Assembly (NCBI RefSeq): GCF_014672835.1
Contig: NZ_CP060244.1
Coordinates: 1-64,000, forward strand
Length of the DNA: 64,000 bases
From: Entomobacter blattae
GTDB lineage: Bacteria > Pseudomonadota > Alphaproteobacteria > Acetobacterales > Acetobacteraceae
Reading direction: 5' to 3'
A program made the translations under genes and the position numbers. Positions within the stretch are counted from its first letter, which is position 1; each line of letters opens with the position of its first letter. Positions 27,645 to 37,796 of the stretch are shown in pieces. A model generated the notes under the pieces. The model made no database searches. It was not told the origin of the DNA and saw only the letters and a list, made by a program, of their open reading frames with translations.

Positions 27645-30445
27645 CTTTTCTCAAACCTCTTCTCCTGATGGGTTTGGCTATTTTACCCATAATATGGTAT
27701 TTGCTTTACATACGCCCACCAGCCGCCAGAAAACAAATTTTTCCTGCGATTATGTTGGTGCGTTTGCTGCCCCTTTCTCAGCAAACCCCTTATAAATCCT
27801 CCTTATGGCGACTATTTTTACGCTGCATTGCTGTAACCCTCCTTGTTCTTGGCTTTGCAGAACCTGTTGTTTTTCATCAAAACAATAAGGAATTTGCTTT
27901 TCACAAAACGGCCCTTATTGTTATAGATAATGGGTGGGCCAGTATTCACGATTGGCAAAAACGCAAGGAAACCCTCAATACCTTACTCAATAAGGGGCTT
28001 GCAGAGCAGCAAAAAATCCTTCTCCTTGCCACAGCGCCCACAGAGGGGAATACCCTGCTGAATATTGCTACCCCCCAAACTATTCCCGAAAGCCAGCCTA
28101 TCCTCAATCTTCTCCACCCAGAGCCCTGGCCCACCGAACGCAAAATGGCCGCCGAAGCCCTGGAAAAAATTCATGCCCACTATCCTGATCTAGAGGTTTT
28201 CTATCTGGCCGATGGACTTCAATCAGCTGATGACAAAATTTTTAAAGAAAAACTTCATCTCTTTTCCACCATCCATGACATACGCTTAGACAACACTGTT
28301 TTGGAGCCTGCTTCTCCATTTTTGCTGTATTTTCCCCAAAATGAAAAAGATTTTTTTACAACCGGAAGAATTGGCCTTTCTGTTATTGCTGCAGCATTTC
28401 CCCGTCATTTTTCAATAAGCTTTCAAGGAGCAAACGCCCATAACTTTACCACCAAAACCGTTATCATCCCCCCTGGGCAATCGACAGAAGAAATCCATAT
28501 TGACCTTCCACCTCCCATTTTGCGGCAAATCGAAAAAATTAGCCTTGATAATACTCCTACCCCTTCTTCTACCCTTTTGCTCAACAGGGCAGATTTTTAC
28601 CATCCCGTAGGATTATTGGGTGAACATGCCAGCCAAACGCCTTTCGTGGGTTCCTTATATTATGTGCAAAAGGCCCTCCTCCCCTACGCAGATCTTCATA
28701 CAGGCAACTTAACCCAGCTCTTAAACCAAAAACTCTCCGTCATTATTGCTCCAGATGGTAGCCTTAATTCTGCTGAGACACGTACACAACTGGCCCAATG
28801 GGTTAAAAATGGCGGGATGCTAATCCGCTTTGGGGGAGAAGGCCTGACCGCCAATGCTGAACAAAACATTCTGGGAGACTCTCAGCTCTCACCAGGTGCG
28901 CATAACCCTGAGACCACCTTACTTCCGGTTCCACTTATTTCAGGCAGCAGACAGCTTGGCAGTGGCATGTCGTGGGGGAAACCCCAAAAACTGGCAGCTT
29001 TTAACCCACATTCCCCTTTTGCAGGGTTACCTATCCCGACAGATATCACCGTTTCCCGGCAGATCTTAGCTGAGCCTTCCTCTTCTCTTACTGCCCATAT
29101 CTGGGCCCAACTAGAAGATGGTACACCCCTCGTAACCCATACCACGTTAGGCCAAGGCCAAATGGTATTTTTCCATCTCCCTGCCACACCGGGGTGGTCT
29201 AACTTGCCGCTTTCGGGTGTTTTTGTTTCCATGCTCCAGCGACTCGTAGGGCTTGCCAACGGCGTTTTACAACAAAGCCATGGAAACGCCATCCTGCCTC
29301 CCCTTTCCATTCTTGATGAAAACGCTAATTTGATCACTCCTCCGGCCTTTGCTCTGGCCCTTGCCGAAAACCAATTTGGCCAAACCCCTGTTTCATACCT
29401 TCATCCTGCTGGAATATACGGCTCAGCTGCAGTACAAAAAAAGCTTAATATTGGTGATACCCTTAAACATCTCGAAAAAGAATCCCTCATGGGCCAAGCT
29501 ATGCGAATAACCACCTCGAAAGCATCAACATCTTATGCCTCATGGCTGATCATACTAGGGGGAGTTCTTCTGCTCATCGACGGCTTCATTAGGCTTTTTG
29601 TACCCTTTTCCCCAAAAAAACACGCCAAAACGTTGGGGATTTTTTCTCTGTTTCTGGCAATAATCCTTCCCCTCTCCTCCACCCTGGCAGCCACTCCCTT
29701 ACCCGTACCCCCTGCTGCCCTGGAGACACGGCTGGCTTATCTCCTTACCGGGGACCCCGAAACAGATACGACCTCAGAGCAGGGTCTGATTGGATTATCT
29801 CATTACGTAAACAGCAGAACGTCAGCCACCCTTGGCCATCCTGACGGTGTCGTCCCTGAAAAGGATGATCTGGCCTTTTATCCCCTTTTATATTGGCCGA
29901 TTACCCCTCAGGCTAAAACCAACCCCGCCCGTATTGCCGCCCTCAACCGCTTTATAAGCCATGGCGGGATTATCCTTATTGATACAATGGGGACAGATGC
30001 CGAGCAAGCTGAGACCACTTCTTCCAGCATTTTTATTAATTTCGTTCCCCATACCACAGCAACCCTTAAAAACGCTACAGAAGGGCTTAATATTCCAACC
30101 CTGACCAAGCTCACCCCAAACCATGTCCTGGCCCATACTTTTTACCTCTTGCATAATTTTCCAGGGCGTTATACTGGAGCGCCCTTATGGGTTGCCCATG
30201 ATGAGAATGCAGGCAATGATGGCGTAAGCCCCATTATTATCGGGGCAAATAGCTGGGCACAGGCCTGGGCTATAACTCCAGAAGGAGAAAAACCTTTCTC
30301 GGTTTTACCGGGCGGAGAAATCCAGCGCCGACAGGCTTTTCGTTTTGGGGTTAATCTGGTGATCTATTCCCTAACCGGAAACTACAAAGCTGACCAAAGC
30401 CATGTTCCAGAACTTTTAAAAAGGCTTAATAATGACGCCAGATAA
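27641..30445 (+). CDS. BatA-like / DUF4159 membrane protein
   Basis: Large inner-membrane protein of 934 residues. The start GTG at 27641 follows GGAG and overlaps the DUF58 stop; a longer frame from 27554 would lie inside the previous gene. The N-terminus is the BatA-type aerotolerance module: two helices around FPAIMLVRLLPLSQQTPYKS. A long periplasmic region follows. Two more helices lie at about 645-720 (WLIILGGVLLLIDGFIRLFV and IFSLFLAIILPLSSTLA). The C-terminal 200 residues are the DUF4159 domain (ETRLAYLLTGDPETDTTSEQ, FISHGGIILIDTMG). Function unknown; its neighbours suggest a MoxR-dependent envelope complex. Confidence 0.85.
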   Translation: MTFLKPLLLMGLAILPIIWYLLYIRPPAARKQIFPAIMLVRLLPLSQQTPYKSSLWRLFLRCIAVTLLVLGFAEPVVFHQNNKEFAFHKTALIVIDNGWASIHDWQKRKETLNTLLNKGLAEQQKILLLATAPTEGNTLLNIATPQTIPESQPILNLLHPEPWPTERKMAAEALEKIHAHYPDLEVFYLADGLQSADDKIFKEKLHLFSTIHDIRLDNTVLEPASPFLLYFPQNEKDFFTTGRIGLSVIAAAFPRHFSISFQGANAHNFTTKTVIIPPGQSTEEIHIDLPPPILRQIEKISLDNTPTPSSTLLLNRADFYHPVGLLGEHASQTPFVGSLYYVQKALLPYADLHTGNLTQLLNQKLSVIIAPDGSLNSAETRTQLAQWVKNGGMLIRFGGEGLTANAEQNILGDSQLSPGAHNPETTLLPVPLISGSRQLGSGMSWGKPQKLAAFNPHSPFAGLPIPTDITVSRQILAEPSSSLTAHIWAQLEDGTPLVTHTTLGQGQMVFFHLPATPGWSNLPLSGVFVSMLQRLVGLANGVLQQSHGNAILPPLSILDENANLITPPAFALALAENQFGQTPVSYLHPAGIYGSAAVQKKLNIGDTLKHLEKESLMGQAMRITTSKASTSYASWLIILGGVLLLIDGFIRLFVPFSPKKHAKTLGIFSLFLAIILPLSSTLAATPLPVPPAALETRLAYLLTGDPETDTTSEQGLIGLSHYVNSRTSATLGHPDGVVPEKDDLAFYPLLYWPITPQAKTNPARIAALNRFISHGGIILIDTMGTDAEQAETTSSSIFINFVPHTTATLKNATEGLNIPTLTKLTPNHVLAHTFYLLHNFPGRYTGAPLWVAHDENAGNDGVSPIIIGANSWAQAWAITPEGEKPFSVLPGGEIQRRQAFRFGVNLVIYSLTGNYKADQSHVPELLKRLNNDAR

Positions 30446-32576
30446 CCTCTTGCATGGCTCATTGATGGTCGCCCCTCTTACTCCCTTATGGAGTATCATA
30501 GCCCTTGCACTCTGCATTCTACTGCTTACCCTATGGGGGGTATTAACAAAAAAAAGAGGAACCTTTTTACGCTTTGTAGGCATGGCGATTATCCTTCTAT
30601 GGTTGCTCAACCCCCAAAAACTCCAAGAAACATGGCACTCCCTACCTGAAACCGTACTTGTCGTAAGAGATCATTCTTCCTCTATGACGCTTGATCAGCG
30701 AAGCACGGCAGCCCAAACCCTAAGCGAAACCATAAAGCCCGAACAGTCCTCTCTGCTTATCCGCCATTTGGATGTCTCTTCAAACACTGCGGCAGGCACT
30801 CATATTTTTGAGCAAATAGAAAAAGCTTTTACCAGTATTCCCCCGGCACAACGCGCTGGTGTTGTCCTTCTTACAGATGGCCAGGTACATGATGTTCCAT
30901 CGACACTCCCTTCTTGGTTACAACAGCCAAACACTTCAAGAGGAATCGGCTCACCTACTCATCCACTCCCTTTCCATGTCATCCTGACTGGAAAGCCTGG
31001 CCAGATTGACCGTCGCATTAAAATTCTCCAAGCACCCCCCTTTGTTTTAACAGGACAAACGGCCCATATCCGCCTGGAAGTTGACGATCTTGGCACCCAA
31101 GAAGCAACCCAAACTGAAATCACCACCCAGCCCACGAATGGGACAGCCTTTAGCCGCCTTATCCGCACAGGGGAACCCTTTGATATCGATATTCCCATAA
31201 CACAACCAGGCCCTTTGCTGATAAGCTTTTCCACTCCCCCCCTCCCCGGTGAAATTGCTACAAGCAACAATCAAGCCGTTGTCAATATTACAGCTATTCG
31301 CGATCGTCTCCGTGTGCTTTTAGTTTCAGGAACCCCTAATCAGGGCGAACGGGTTTGGCGGTGGCTGCTTAAGGCTGACCCCTCTGTAGAGCTTATCCAC
31401 TTTACTATTTTACGCCCCCCTGAAAAGGACGATGACACCCCCCTTTCAGACCTAGCCCTAATTGCGTTTCCTGTCCATGAATTATTCCAACAAAAAATTA
31501 ACAGTTTTGACCTGATTATTCTGGATGGTTTTGAAAACCGATCCATCTTGCCCGCTCAGTATCTTGAAAATATTACCCGCTACGTTAAACAAGGTGGGGG
31601 GCTTTTTCTTACCGCGGGGCCTGAATTTGTAACGGAATGGAGCTTACAGGATACTTCCCTTTCTGAAATCATGCCCGCCCATGTCCCTATGCAGGGCAGT
31701 GTGCTCGTAAGAGCCTTCCAACCCCAACTAACCCCTACAGGTTTATTACACCCTGTCACCAAAGATCTTCCCGGGGCCAATACACTTACCACCAACAAAC
31801 CCCAATGGGGGCCATGGTATAGAATTCTCGCTGGAAATGCCCAAGGAGAAGTCTTGATGGAGGATGCAGACAAGCACCCTCTTTTAGTTTTGAACCGGGT
31901 TGAGAAGGGCCGTATTGCCATGCTTCTTTCTGACCAAAGCTGGCTATGGTCGCGTGGAGAAAAAGGGGGTGGCCCCCAGGCAGAATTACTGAAAAGGATC
32001 TCCCATTGGCTTATGAAAGAGCCCGAACTGGAAGAAGAGCGCCTAACGGCCACCCTTGCCGATAATACCCTTACCCTTCATTATTCTACTTTAAGCTCTG
32101 AAAAAACCCTTGAAGCGCATGTTCTTTCACCAAATGGTAAAACATTCGCTGTTCCTTTAATACGCAATAATCACCACGTATTAAGCGGGACACTTCCTGC
32201 TCCTACTCCGGGTGTATGGAAAGCAACTTATGAAAAACACACTGCTTTTGCAGCCCATACCGAAAAAGATACTGAAGAAACACAAGATTTTAGAGCTACG
32301 GATAAAAAACTTAAACCCCTAGTTGAAAAAACAAATGGGCAAACCCTATGGGTTGCTCCTTCCGAAGCCCTAAAAACCCCAATTCGCCTCGCCCTACAGG
32401 GAGAAAGCCTGAACCAACCCAAAGAAGGCCTGAACGAACGTACGGTGTTTTTCCCCGCAAGAAACCCCCATGTTGTTACAGCCCGGCAAACACAACCCAT
32501 TCTTTCAGCATGGGCGATGATGCCTATTATCCTGTTTCTGTTTTTGCTCGCCTGGTATCAGGAGAGAAAGAGTTAG
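30432..32576 (+). CDS. Membrane protein with VWA-like and glutamine-amidotransferase-like regions
   Basis: Protein of 714 residues. Two N-terminal helices (PLWSIIALALCILLLTLWGV, FLRFVGMAIILLWLLN) precede a soluble region with a VWA-like start (LVVRDHSSSMTLDQRS). A stretch at about 350-420 (FDLIILDGFENRSILPAQYL, VKQGGGLFLTAGPEF) resembles the GATase-like fold seen in such MoxR-cluster proteins. A C-terminal helix ends AWYQERKS. Its ATG at 30432 overlaps the preceding gene by 14 bases, the tightest sign that the cluster is one operon. No catalytic cysteine of a true amidotransferase was seen, so enzymatic activity is doubtful. Confidence 0.8.
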   Translation: MTPDNLLHGSLMVAPLTPLWSIIALALCILLLTLWGVLTKKRGTFLRFVGMAIILLWLLNPQKLQETWHSLPETVLVVRDHSSSMTLDQRSTAAQTLSETIKPEQSSLLIRHLDVSSNTAAGTHIFEQIEKAFTSIPPAQRAGVVLLTDGQVHDVPSTLPSWLQQPNTSRGIGSPTHPLPFHVILTGKPGQIDRRIKILQAPPFVLTGQTAHIRLEVDDLGTQEATQTEITTQPTNGTAFSRLIRTGEPFDIDIPITQPGPLLISFSTPPLPGEIATSNNQAVVNITAIRDRLRVLLVSGTPNQGERVWRWLLKADPSVELIHFTILRPPEKDDDTPLSDLALIAFPVHELFQQKINSFDLIILDGFENRSILPAQYLENITRYVKQGGGLFLTAGPEFVTEWSLQDTSLSEIMPAHVPMQGSVLVRAFQPQLTPTGLLHPVTKDLPGANTLTTNKPQWGPWYRILAGNAQGEVLMEDADKHPLLVLNRVEKGRIAMLLSDQSWLWSRGEKGGGPQAELLKRISHWLMKEPELEEERLTATLADNTLTLHYSTLSSEKTLEAHVLSPNGKTFAVPLIRNNHHVLSGTLPAPTPGVWKATYEKHTAFAAHTEKDTEETQDFRATDKKLKPLVEKTNGQTLWVAPSEALKTPIRLALQGESLNQPKEGLNERTVFFPARNPHVVTARQTQPILSAWAMMPIILFLFLLAWYQERKS

Positions 32577-32858
<282 letters not shown>

Positions 32859-32861
32859 TAG

Positions 32862-33155
32862 CCTATAGCATTCTGGTAGCATTATTCTGTTATCATCCCA
32901 GATATCTATCGTCCCAGATATCGCCCCGAAACCCAGCCAATGTGATCTATATCTTCCATTTCTTCCATCTCACGATGATCATCTCATCCTTCCCGTGGGT
33001 ATGAGTCCGCAAGATGTTACAATGAGGTATTACAATAGCTGAATCATCCGGCTTACCTTACCGCCTTGAGATCATAACTTTTCTGACTTGTGAGGGGACA
33101 GCTAAAGTAGTAATATTGGCTAACCTTTTCTTCATTATTGAGTAAATATCTCTCC
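32862..33155. other. Spacer before the ankyrin-type gene (294 bases)
   Basis: No gene is supported. It contains a 16-base tandem pair, TCATCCCAGATATCTA (32893-32908) and TCGTCCCAGATATCGC (32909-32924), and runs of TTCCAT/ATCTC. The promoter of the downstream gene is presumed to be here but is not clear. Confidence 0.5.
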
Positions 33156-33716
33156 ATGCAGTATGGCATTCAAACAAAACGACACATTGTTTATGGGTTC
33201 AGTCTGTTTTGTCTTTTTTTACCGAGCATAGCTTTAGCACAAGCCCCAGGACAAATGCCCTCCCATGCTGATAGCCCAAATAATGCGAGCAAAAAAGACT
33301 TTTCAGAACAAGATACAGACCCCACCACCTCTTTATTTGATGCCATTAACAAGGGCAATGCAAACGCTGCAAAAGAAGCTCTAAACCGAGGGGCAGATAT
33401 TAATGCCCGGAATATTCTTGACCAAACCCCTATGGATATGGCCATTGATTTGAACCGCTTTGACATTGCCTTTCTTTTCCTGGCTTTACGCACTTATGGT
33501 GGTGAAGGAGACAATAGCAGAATTACAACCGCTAACCTTTCAGAGCCAGGAAACGCCCACGCCTCTTCTTCCAGACGGTCAAGCCATAAAAAGACCATGA
33601 TCCAGACCACCGTTGGCAGCGGGGAATCTAAAGCGCACCATTCTGCTTCTGGGCCCTATTCTCCCAATGATGGGCATGCTCAGCCGAATGTTGGATTTTT
33701 AGGGTTCGGAAATTAA
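33156..33716 (+). CDS. Secreted ankyrin-repeat protein, small
   Basis: Protein of 186 residues from the ATG at 33156; a TTG at 33138 would add six residues. A signal peptide is visible (KRHIVYGFSLFCLFLPSIAL, then AQA), so it is probably periplasmic. After a polar linker comes one clear ankyrin unit and part of a second (SLFDAINKGNANAAKEALNR, GADINARNILDQTPMDMAID, LNRFDIAFLFL). The Ser/His/Gly-rich C-terminal third has no recognised motif. Single-ankyrin secreted proteins are of unknown role; protein binding is the likely function. Confidence 0.75.
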   Translation: MQYGIQTKRHIVYGFSLFCLFLPSIALAQAPGQMPSHADSPNNASKKDFSEQDTDPTTSLFDAINKGNANAAKEALNRGADINARNILDQTPMDMAIDLNRFDIAFLFLALRTYGGEGDNSRITTANLSEPGNAHASSSRRSSHKKTMIQTTVGSGESKAHHSASGPYSPNDGHAQPNVGFLGFGN

Positions 33717-33836
33717 CTGTTTAGGCTGATATCTTTATCAAATAACGCCCCGCACCTAACTCTTTTTGTGAAAAAGCCAATATGGGGGGTTCTAGGGTAA
33801 AAGTTTTTTCTACCCTTAAAAAGAATATGCTTCTAT

Positions 33837-34931
33837 TTAGGGCTCTAACTCCTGGATAAGCTTATTACGTAAAACGTCCAGTTCTTGCCACTGGCCATCT
33901 ATTTTCACGTGCCAGAATGTCCAACCATTACAGGAGGGAGCATTGGTAAGCATTGCCCCCATTTTGTGAATTGACCCCCGTTGCTGCCCGTTTACAAGAT
34001 TTCCATCAAGGGCAATAGTGGCTTTTACCTTTTTTCTCTTATCCATAAGCACAGTGCCTACAGATAATAGGCCCCGTTCCACTAAGCTTCCAAACGGAAT
34101 CCGTGGAGCCTCTCGCTTATCGGGTGTAATAACCAGTTTATCGGGTGTCAGCACTTCCTCTGCTGCCACACGTTCCTTAGCCGCAACAACATAGTCTGGA
34201 TGGCGCTCAATACCAATAAAGCGTCTTCCAAGCTTACGGGCTACGGCTAATGTCGTTCCCGTGCCACTAAATGGATCAAGCACGATATCACTGACATCCG
34301 TAGAAGCCATTAAAACACGTTGTAAAAGGCTTTCTGGTTTTTGTGTAGGATGCAATTTTAAACCATGTTTGTTTTTAAGGCGCTCATGGCCTGTGCACAA
34401 GGGCAGATACCAGTCCGAGCGCATTTGCACATCCTCATTGAGGGCCTTCATAGCCTGATAATTAAAACGATAGCGGCTATCAGCACTACGGGCTGCCCAA
34501 ATCAAAGTTTCGTGGGCGTTGGTAAAACGCCGGCCTCTAAAATTGGGCATGGGATTAGACTTACGCCAAATAATATCATTCAGTACCCAAAAACCCAGAT
34601 CTTGTAATAATACCCCAAGACGAAAAATATTATGGTATGAGCCGATAACCCATAAGGTTGCATCTTTTTTTAATATTCTCCGAGCTTCTATCAACCACGC
34701 TTTAGAAAAATTATCGTAATCTGCAAAGCTTTTAAATTTGTCCCATTCATCATTCACCCCATCAACAAGAGATTCATCAGGCCTTCTCAGCTCACCTTGC
34801 AACTGAAGATTATAGGGTGGATCTGCAAAAATACAGTCAATAGACGCGGAAGGTAAGCCCCGCATGGTCTCTATACAATCCCCACAAAGAATCTGATCCA
34901 AGGGGAGAGTTGTAACAACAGCACCACTCAT
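33837..34931 (-). CDS. ccrM: Adenine-N6 DNA methyltransferase, CcrM type (GANTC)
   Basis: Cell-cycle-regulated orphan methyltransferase, expected to modify adenine in GANTC. With the ATG at 34931, which overlaps the rnhB stop as ATGA, it has 364 residues (Caulobacter CcrM 358). A longer frame from 35027 would overlap rnhB by 100 bases and is rejected. The catalytic motif IV is [12 protein letters not shown] and the AdoMet motif is [14 protein letters not shown]. The order DPPY before FxGxG marks the beta class. The extra C-terminal domain typical of CcrM ([20 protein letters not shown] ... [20 protein letters not shown]) is present. No restriction enzyme gene adjoins. The rnhB-ccrM linkage supports the call. 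Confidence 0.95.
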   Translation of the reverse strand: MSGAVVTTLPLDQILCGDCIETMRGLPSASIDCIFADPPYNLQLQGELRRPDESLVDGVNDEWDKFKSFADYDNFSKAWLIEARRILKKDATLWVIGSYHNIFRLGVLLQDLGFWVLNDIIWRKSNPMPNFRGRRFTNAHETLIWAARSADSRYRFNYQAMKALNEDVQMRSDWYLPLCTGHERLKNKHGLKLHPTQKPESLLQRVLMASTDVSDIVLDPFSGTGTTLAVARKLGRRFIGIERHPDYVVAAKERVAAEEVLTPDKLVITPDKREAPRIPFGSLVERGLLSVGTVLMDKRKKVKATIALDGNLVNGQQRGSIHKMGAMLTNAPSCNGWTFWHVKIDGQWQELDVLRNKLIQELEP

Positions 34932-35581
34932 TGCTGGCACAGCTGAGCAGCTGCCTTCTTTATTGGTACTATGGTCTTCATAATACTCTGCTTGATGGGA
35001 GCAAAACTTTTTCGATGATGAATACAAGGACCGTAGCGCTCTAAAGCCTGTTTATGATCTTTTGTCCCATATCCCATATTTTTATGCCATTGGTAGACGG
35101 GCCATTTTTCTGCCAGCTGAACCATAAGCCTATCTCTTATAACCTTAGCAATAATAGAGGCCGCAGAAATGGAATAGCTCAGAGAATCCCCTTTTATAAG
35201 GCAAGTAGAGGGACAGGGAAGCCTTGGGGCAAATTTGCCATCTATCAGTGCATGATCCGGCACATAAGGAAGTTGCCTTATAGCCCGCTGCATGGCCATA
35301 AAAGAAGCCTGAAAAATATTATGATGATCTATCTCGGCAACACCGGCTGCCCCAACCCCTATTTTTACATCAGGCCTGTTCATTAAGAGAGCAAACGACT
35401 TATCTCGTGCAGAACGACTCATTTTTTTAGAGTCATTCAACACGGGGGCCAACTGGCTATCGACACCATTTTCGAAAATAACGGCCGCTGCAAGAACAGG
35501 ACCAGCCAAGGGGCCCCGCCCTACTTCATCGACACCGGCGACAAATCCACCGCATTGCTGTTCTCGCACAAAATCTGGCAT
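34928..35581 (-). CDS. rnhB: Ribonuclease HII
   Basis: Cleaves RNA in RNA-DNA hybrids and removes misincorporated ribonucleotides. It has 217 residues from the ATG at 35581; a TTG two codons earlier is possible. The family signature [20 protein letters not shown] carries the first catalytic Asp-Glu, and [14 protein letters not shown] and [17 protein letters not shown] the remaining acidic/core motifs; [15 protein letters not shown] is also typical. It is translationally coupled to ccrM by an ATGA overlap. Confidence 0.96.
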   Translation of the reverse strand: MPDFVREQQCGGFVAGVDEVGRGPLAGPVLAAAVIFENGVDSQLAPVLNDSKKMSRSARDKSFALLMNRPDVKIGVGAAGVAEIDHHNIFQASFMAMQRAIRQLPYVPDHALIDGKFAPRLPCPSTCLIKGDSLSYSISAASIIAKVIRDRLMVQLAEKWPVYQWHKNMGYGTKDHKQALERYGPCIHHRKSFAPIKQSIMKTIVPIKKAAAQLCQQ

Positions 35582-35706
35582 TTTCAACTATTCTGTTATC
35601 TGCAGTTTTTTCCGATTCGGGGAAAATACAAATCGCAAATAACAGAAAGCATTTTTTTTGTTGATAAATCAAGAGTCCAGGTAAATAAACGAGTCCACAA
35701 ATCTAT

Positions 35707-35991
35707 TTATTTTTTTGAGCGAAAGAGCCGTGAGAGAATTAAACCGGCAATCGCAGCAATTCCCACGGAGAGAAGAGGGCGATTTTTGACAAAACCGACA
35801 ACTGATTCCAGTCGACTTTCGCTCTCTCCATAAATTTTTGCAAATTCTTCTTCTGCTAAGTCGCTGAGCTCATCAAAGCGGTCATTAACGGTGGAGCCAA
35901 CCTTGTCGGCGGTCTCTTTAAGCTTGTCTTTTCCATCGTCAATCATGTCAGACGCTTTTTTCTTGATCTCATCAATATTATTCTTGCTCAT
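35707..35991 (-). CDS. DUF883/ElaB/YqjD-like membrane-anchored protein
   Basis: Small protein of 94 residues from the ATG at 35991, with GAGGAAACAGGG upstream; a longer frame to 36084 has an unlikely N-terminus. A charged amphipathic helical part (DEIKKKASDMIDDGKDKLKE, TADKVGSTVNDRFDELS) precedes a C-terminal helix with the layout of the family: VKNRPLLSVGIAAIAGLILS then RLFRSKK. Relatives bind ribosomes or the membrane in stationary phase. That is family knowledge; here only the architecture is visible. Confidence 0.75.
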   Translation of the reverse strand: MSKNNIDEIKKKASDMIDDGKDKLKETADKVGSTVNDRFDELSDLAEEEFAKIYGESESRLESVVGFVKNRPLLSVGIAAIAGLILSRLFRSKK

Positions 35992-36293
35992 AACACCCTG
36001 TTTCCTCAAAATTAGATTTTTAAAAAATTTATGAACACTGTAAGCAATTCTAAAAAATGCCACAGTTCCTAGCGATAGGTTCAAGCTTAAGCATACCTAA
36101 CCTGTTAACCAACTTAAGGTAAAAACTTAACAGGCCTTCGTCAATAACTACAAGCTAGGAAGTTTAGAGTGGTTTATTATTTTTTTTCAACCCCTTTAGG
36201 AAAAGTATAAAATTAATCTTTTAAAAACAATTTAATGTGGCTATCTTTACCCTATTCTCGTTGCAGGGCTCTCAGGTTGAAATTTTCCTGCTC

Positions 36294-36323
36294 ATTCTTT
36301 TAAAATAGATTCTTTTAAAACTG
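36294..36323. repeat. 15-base tandem pair
   Basis: ATTCTTTTAAAATAG (36294-36308) is followed directly by ATTCTTTTAAAACTG (36309-36323), 13 of 15 identical. Confidence 0.7.
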
Positions 36324-36382
36324 ACTTAATGAGCTCCTATACTTCCTAAAAATCCTACCGTTTTTTTTCCAGACTACCTCTT

Positions 36383-36414
36383 ATATTTCTTATCGTTTCA
36401 TATTTCTTATCGTT
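36383..36414. repeat. Exact 15-base direct repeat, period 17
   Basis: ATATTTCTTATCGTT occurs at 36383-36397 and again, without mismatch, at 36400-36414. It lies about 95 bases before the mdtA start. Confidence 0.75.
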
Positions 36415-36509
36415 GCCAGAAACTGTAAAATTATGCTGAAAATCTCTTTAGTATTTCCCCCCAACGGGCCTTGTAAACCAATGCCCTTTGCTTTGAAGAA
36501 AGTTCTTTA

Positions 36510-37700
36510 ATGCTCTCTTCACCTCGACATAAAAAAACATTTTTCTGGCTTGTACTAGCTTTTTTAGTCTGTCTGTTGTTGGCTTTCTTGTTTTTTCGGC
36601 AGAGTTTTACAACTTCTTCTCAAAAACACAGCTATAGCCAAGAAGCGCAACCGGTGGGTACTGCATCTGCCCTTATTGGGGATATGCCTGTTATCCTTTC
36701 TGAATTAGGCACCGTAGTGCCCATTACCAATGTTACCGTCCAGACACGGGTATCAGGGCATCTCCTGAAAGTCTATTTTCATGAAGGGGATTATGTCAAA
36801 AAAGGAGACCTTTTGGCCCTTATTGACCCCCGCCCCTTTGAAGCCAGTAAAGCACAATATGAAGGTACACTGGAATCCGATACAGCCCAACTTGAACAAG
36901 CCAAGCTTGACAGTGCTCGCTATCAGAAGCTTATGCACCAAAATAGTATTGCCAGCCAAACCGCCCAGGATCAGCAATATAAAGTTGCCCAGCTTAAAGG
37001 ACAGATTAAGGTCGACCAGGCCCTTATTCAGCAGCAGAAGCTCAATATCATGTATAGCCATGTTACGGCTCCTGTCGAGGGTCGTGTTGGAATTCGCCAA
37101 GTCGATGCTGGGAACTATGTTACAGCAGGGCAATCTGGCGGGTTGGTAATTTTAACCCAAATGCAGCCTATTTCTGTGATACTGACAGTTCCTGAAAAAC
37201 ATATCCAACCTATTGTGGAGCAACTACGGTTGAGCAAAAAACTCACCGTGGAGGCTTGGGATAGCAGCAATACCAAAAAACTGGCCAAAGGAACAACAGA
37301 AGTACTCGATAGCCAGATTGATACCTCAACCGGCACAGTAAGAATGCGCGCCATTTTTGATAATACCGATACACGCTTATTTCCTAATGAATTTGTGAAT
37401 GCTCATATTCTCCTTAAAACCCTTAGCAAGGTTATTCTTCTTCCCACCCGTAGCTTACAAACCGGCCCTGATGGGCAGTTTGTCTATGTTGTAAAACCTG
37501 ACCATACAATCGAGGTTAGACCTGTTAACACAGGAGAGAGCTATAACGGAAACACTGTTATCACCTCGGGGATTAAGGCTAACGAAATGGTTGTCACCGA
37601 TGGGACTGACCATTTGAAAACCGGTATAAAGGTCTCTGTTGCCAACCCTGCCCCCTTAAAAGAACCGTCTGCTTCAAAACAACCACTGCCAACTCATTAA
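36510..37700 (+). CDS. mdtA: RND efflux periplasmic adaptor (MdtA type)
   Basis: Membrane fusion protein of 396 residues (E. coli MdtA 415). An N-terminal anchor (FFWLVLAFLVCLLLAFLFF) is followed by the MdtA-like start of the mature part (AQPVGTASALIGDMPVILSE). Then come the lipoyl halves (TRVSGHLLKVYFHEGDYVKK and TAPVEGRVGIRQVDAGNYVT) around a coiled coil, and the C-terminal beta-barrel. The start ATG is preceded by GAAGAAAG. It leads the operon of two RND pumps and an outer-membrane lipoprotein. Confidence 0.93.
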   Translation: MLSSPRHKKTFFWLVLAFLVCLLLAFLFFRQSFTTSSQKHSYSQEAQPVGTASALIGDMPVILSELGTVVPITNVTVQTRVSGHLLKVYFHEGDYVKKGDLLALIDPRPFEASKAQYEGTLESDTAQLEQAKLDSARYQKLMHQNSIASQTAQDQQYKVAQLKGQIKVDQALIQQQKLNIMYSHVTAPVEGRVGIRQVDAGNYVTAGQSGGLVILTQMQPISVILTVPEKHIQPIVEQLRLSKKLTVEAWDSSNTKKLAKGTTEVLDSQIDTSTGTVRMRAIFDNTDTRLFPNEFVNAHILLKTLSKVILLPTRSLQTGPDGQFVYVVKPDHTIEVRPVNTGESYNGNTVITSGIKANEMVVTDGTDHLKTGIKVSVANPAPLKEPSASKQPLPTH

Positions 37701-37796
37701 AACTGAAGCACCCTTTTTTAGCCATAGTATTTTCTTAACCCTGGAAATCATCGGTATGATATCGTCCACCACAAGAAAAGACCGAAAGGATACAGC

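Larger units (their letters stand above)
35992..36509. other. Spacer upstream of the RND pump operon (518 bases)
   Basis: Divergent promoter region for the anchor-protein gene and mdtA. It is AT-rich, with no gene and no adjacent regulator gene. It holds two short tandem duplications, listed separately. Confidence 0.5.

Noticed and set aside
34932-35027. N-terminal extension of ccrM
   Set aside because: It lies inside rnhB; the ATGA overlap at 34928-34931 and family length support the shorter protein.
35992-36120. Possible general-stress (EcfG-type) promoter for the DUF883-like gene (GGAAC on the minus strand)
   Set aside because: The matching CGTT-type -10 element is not found at the right distance.
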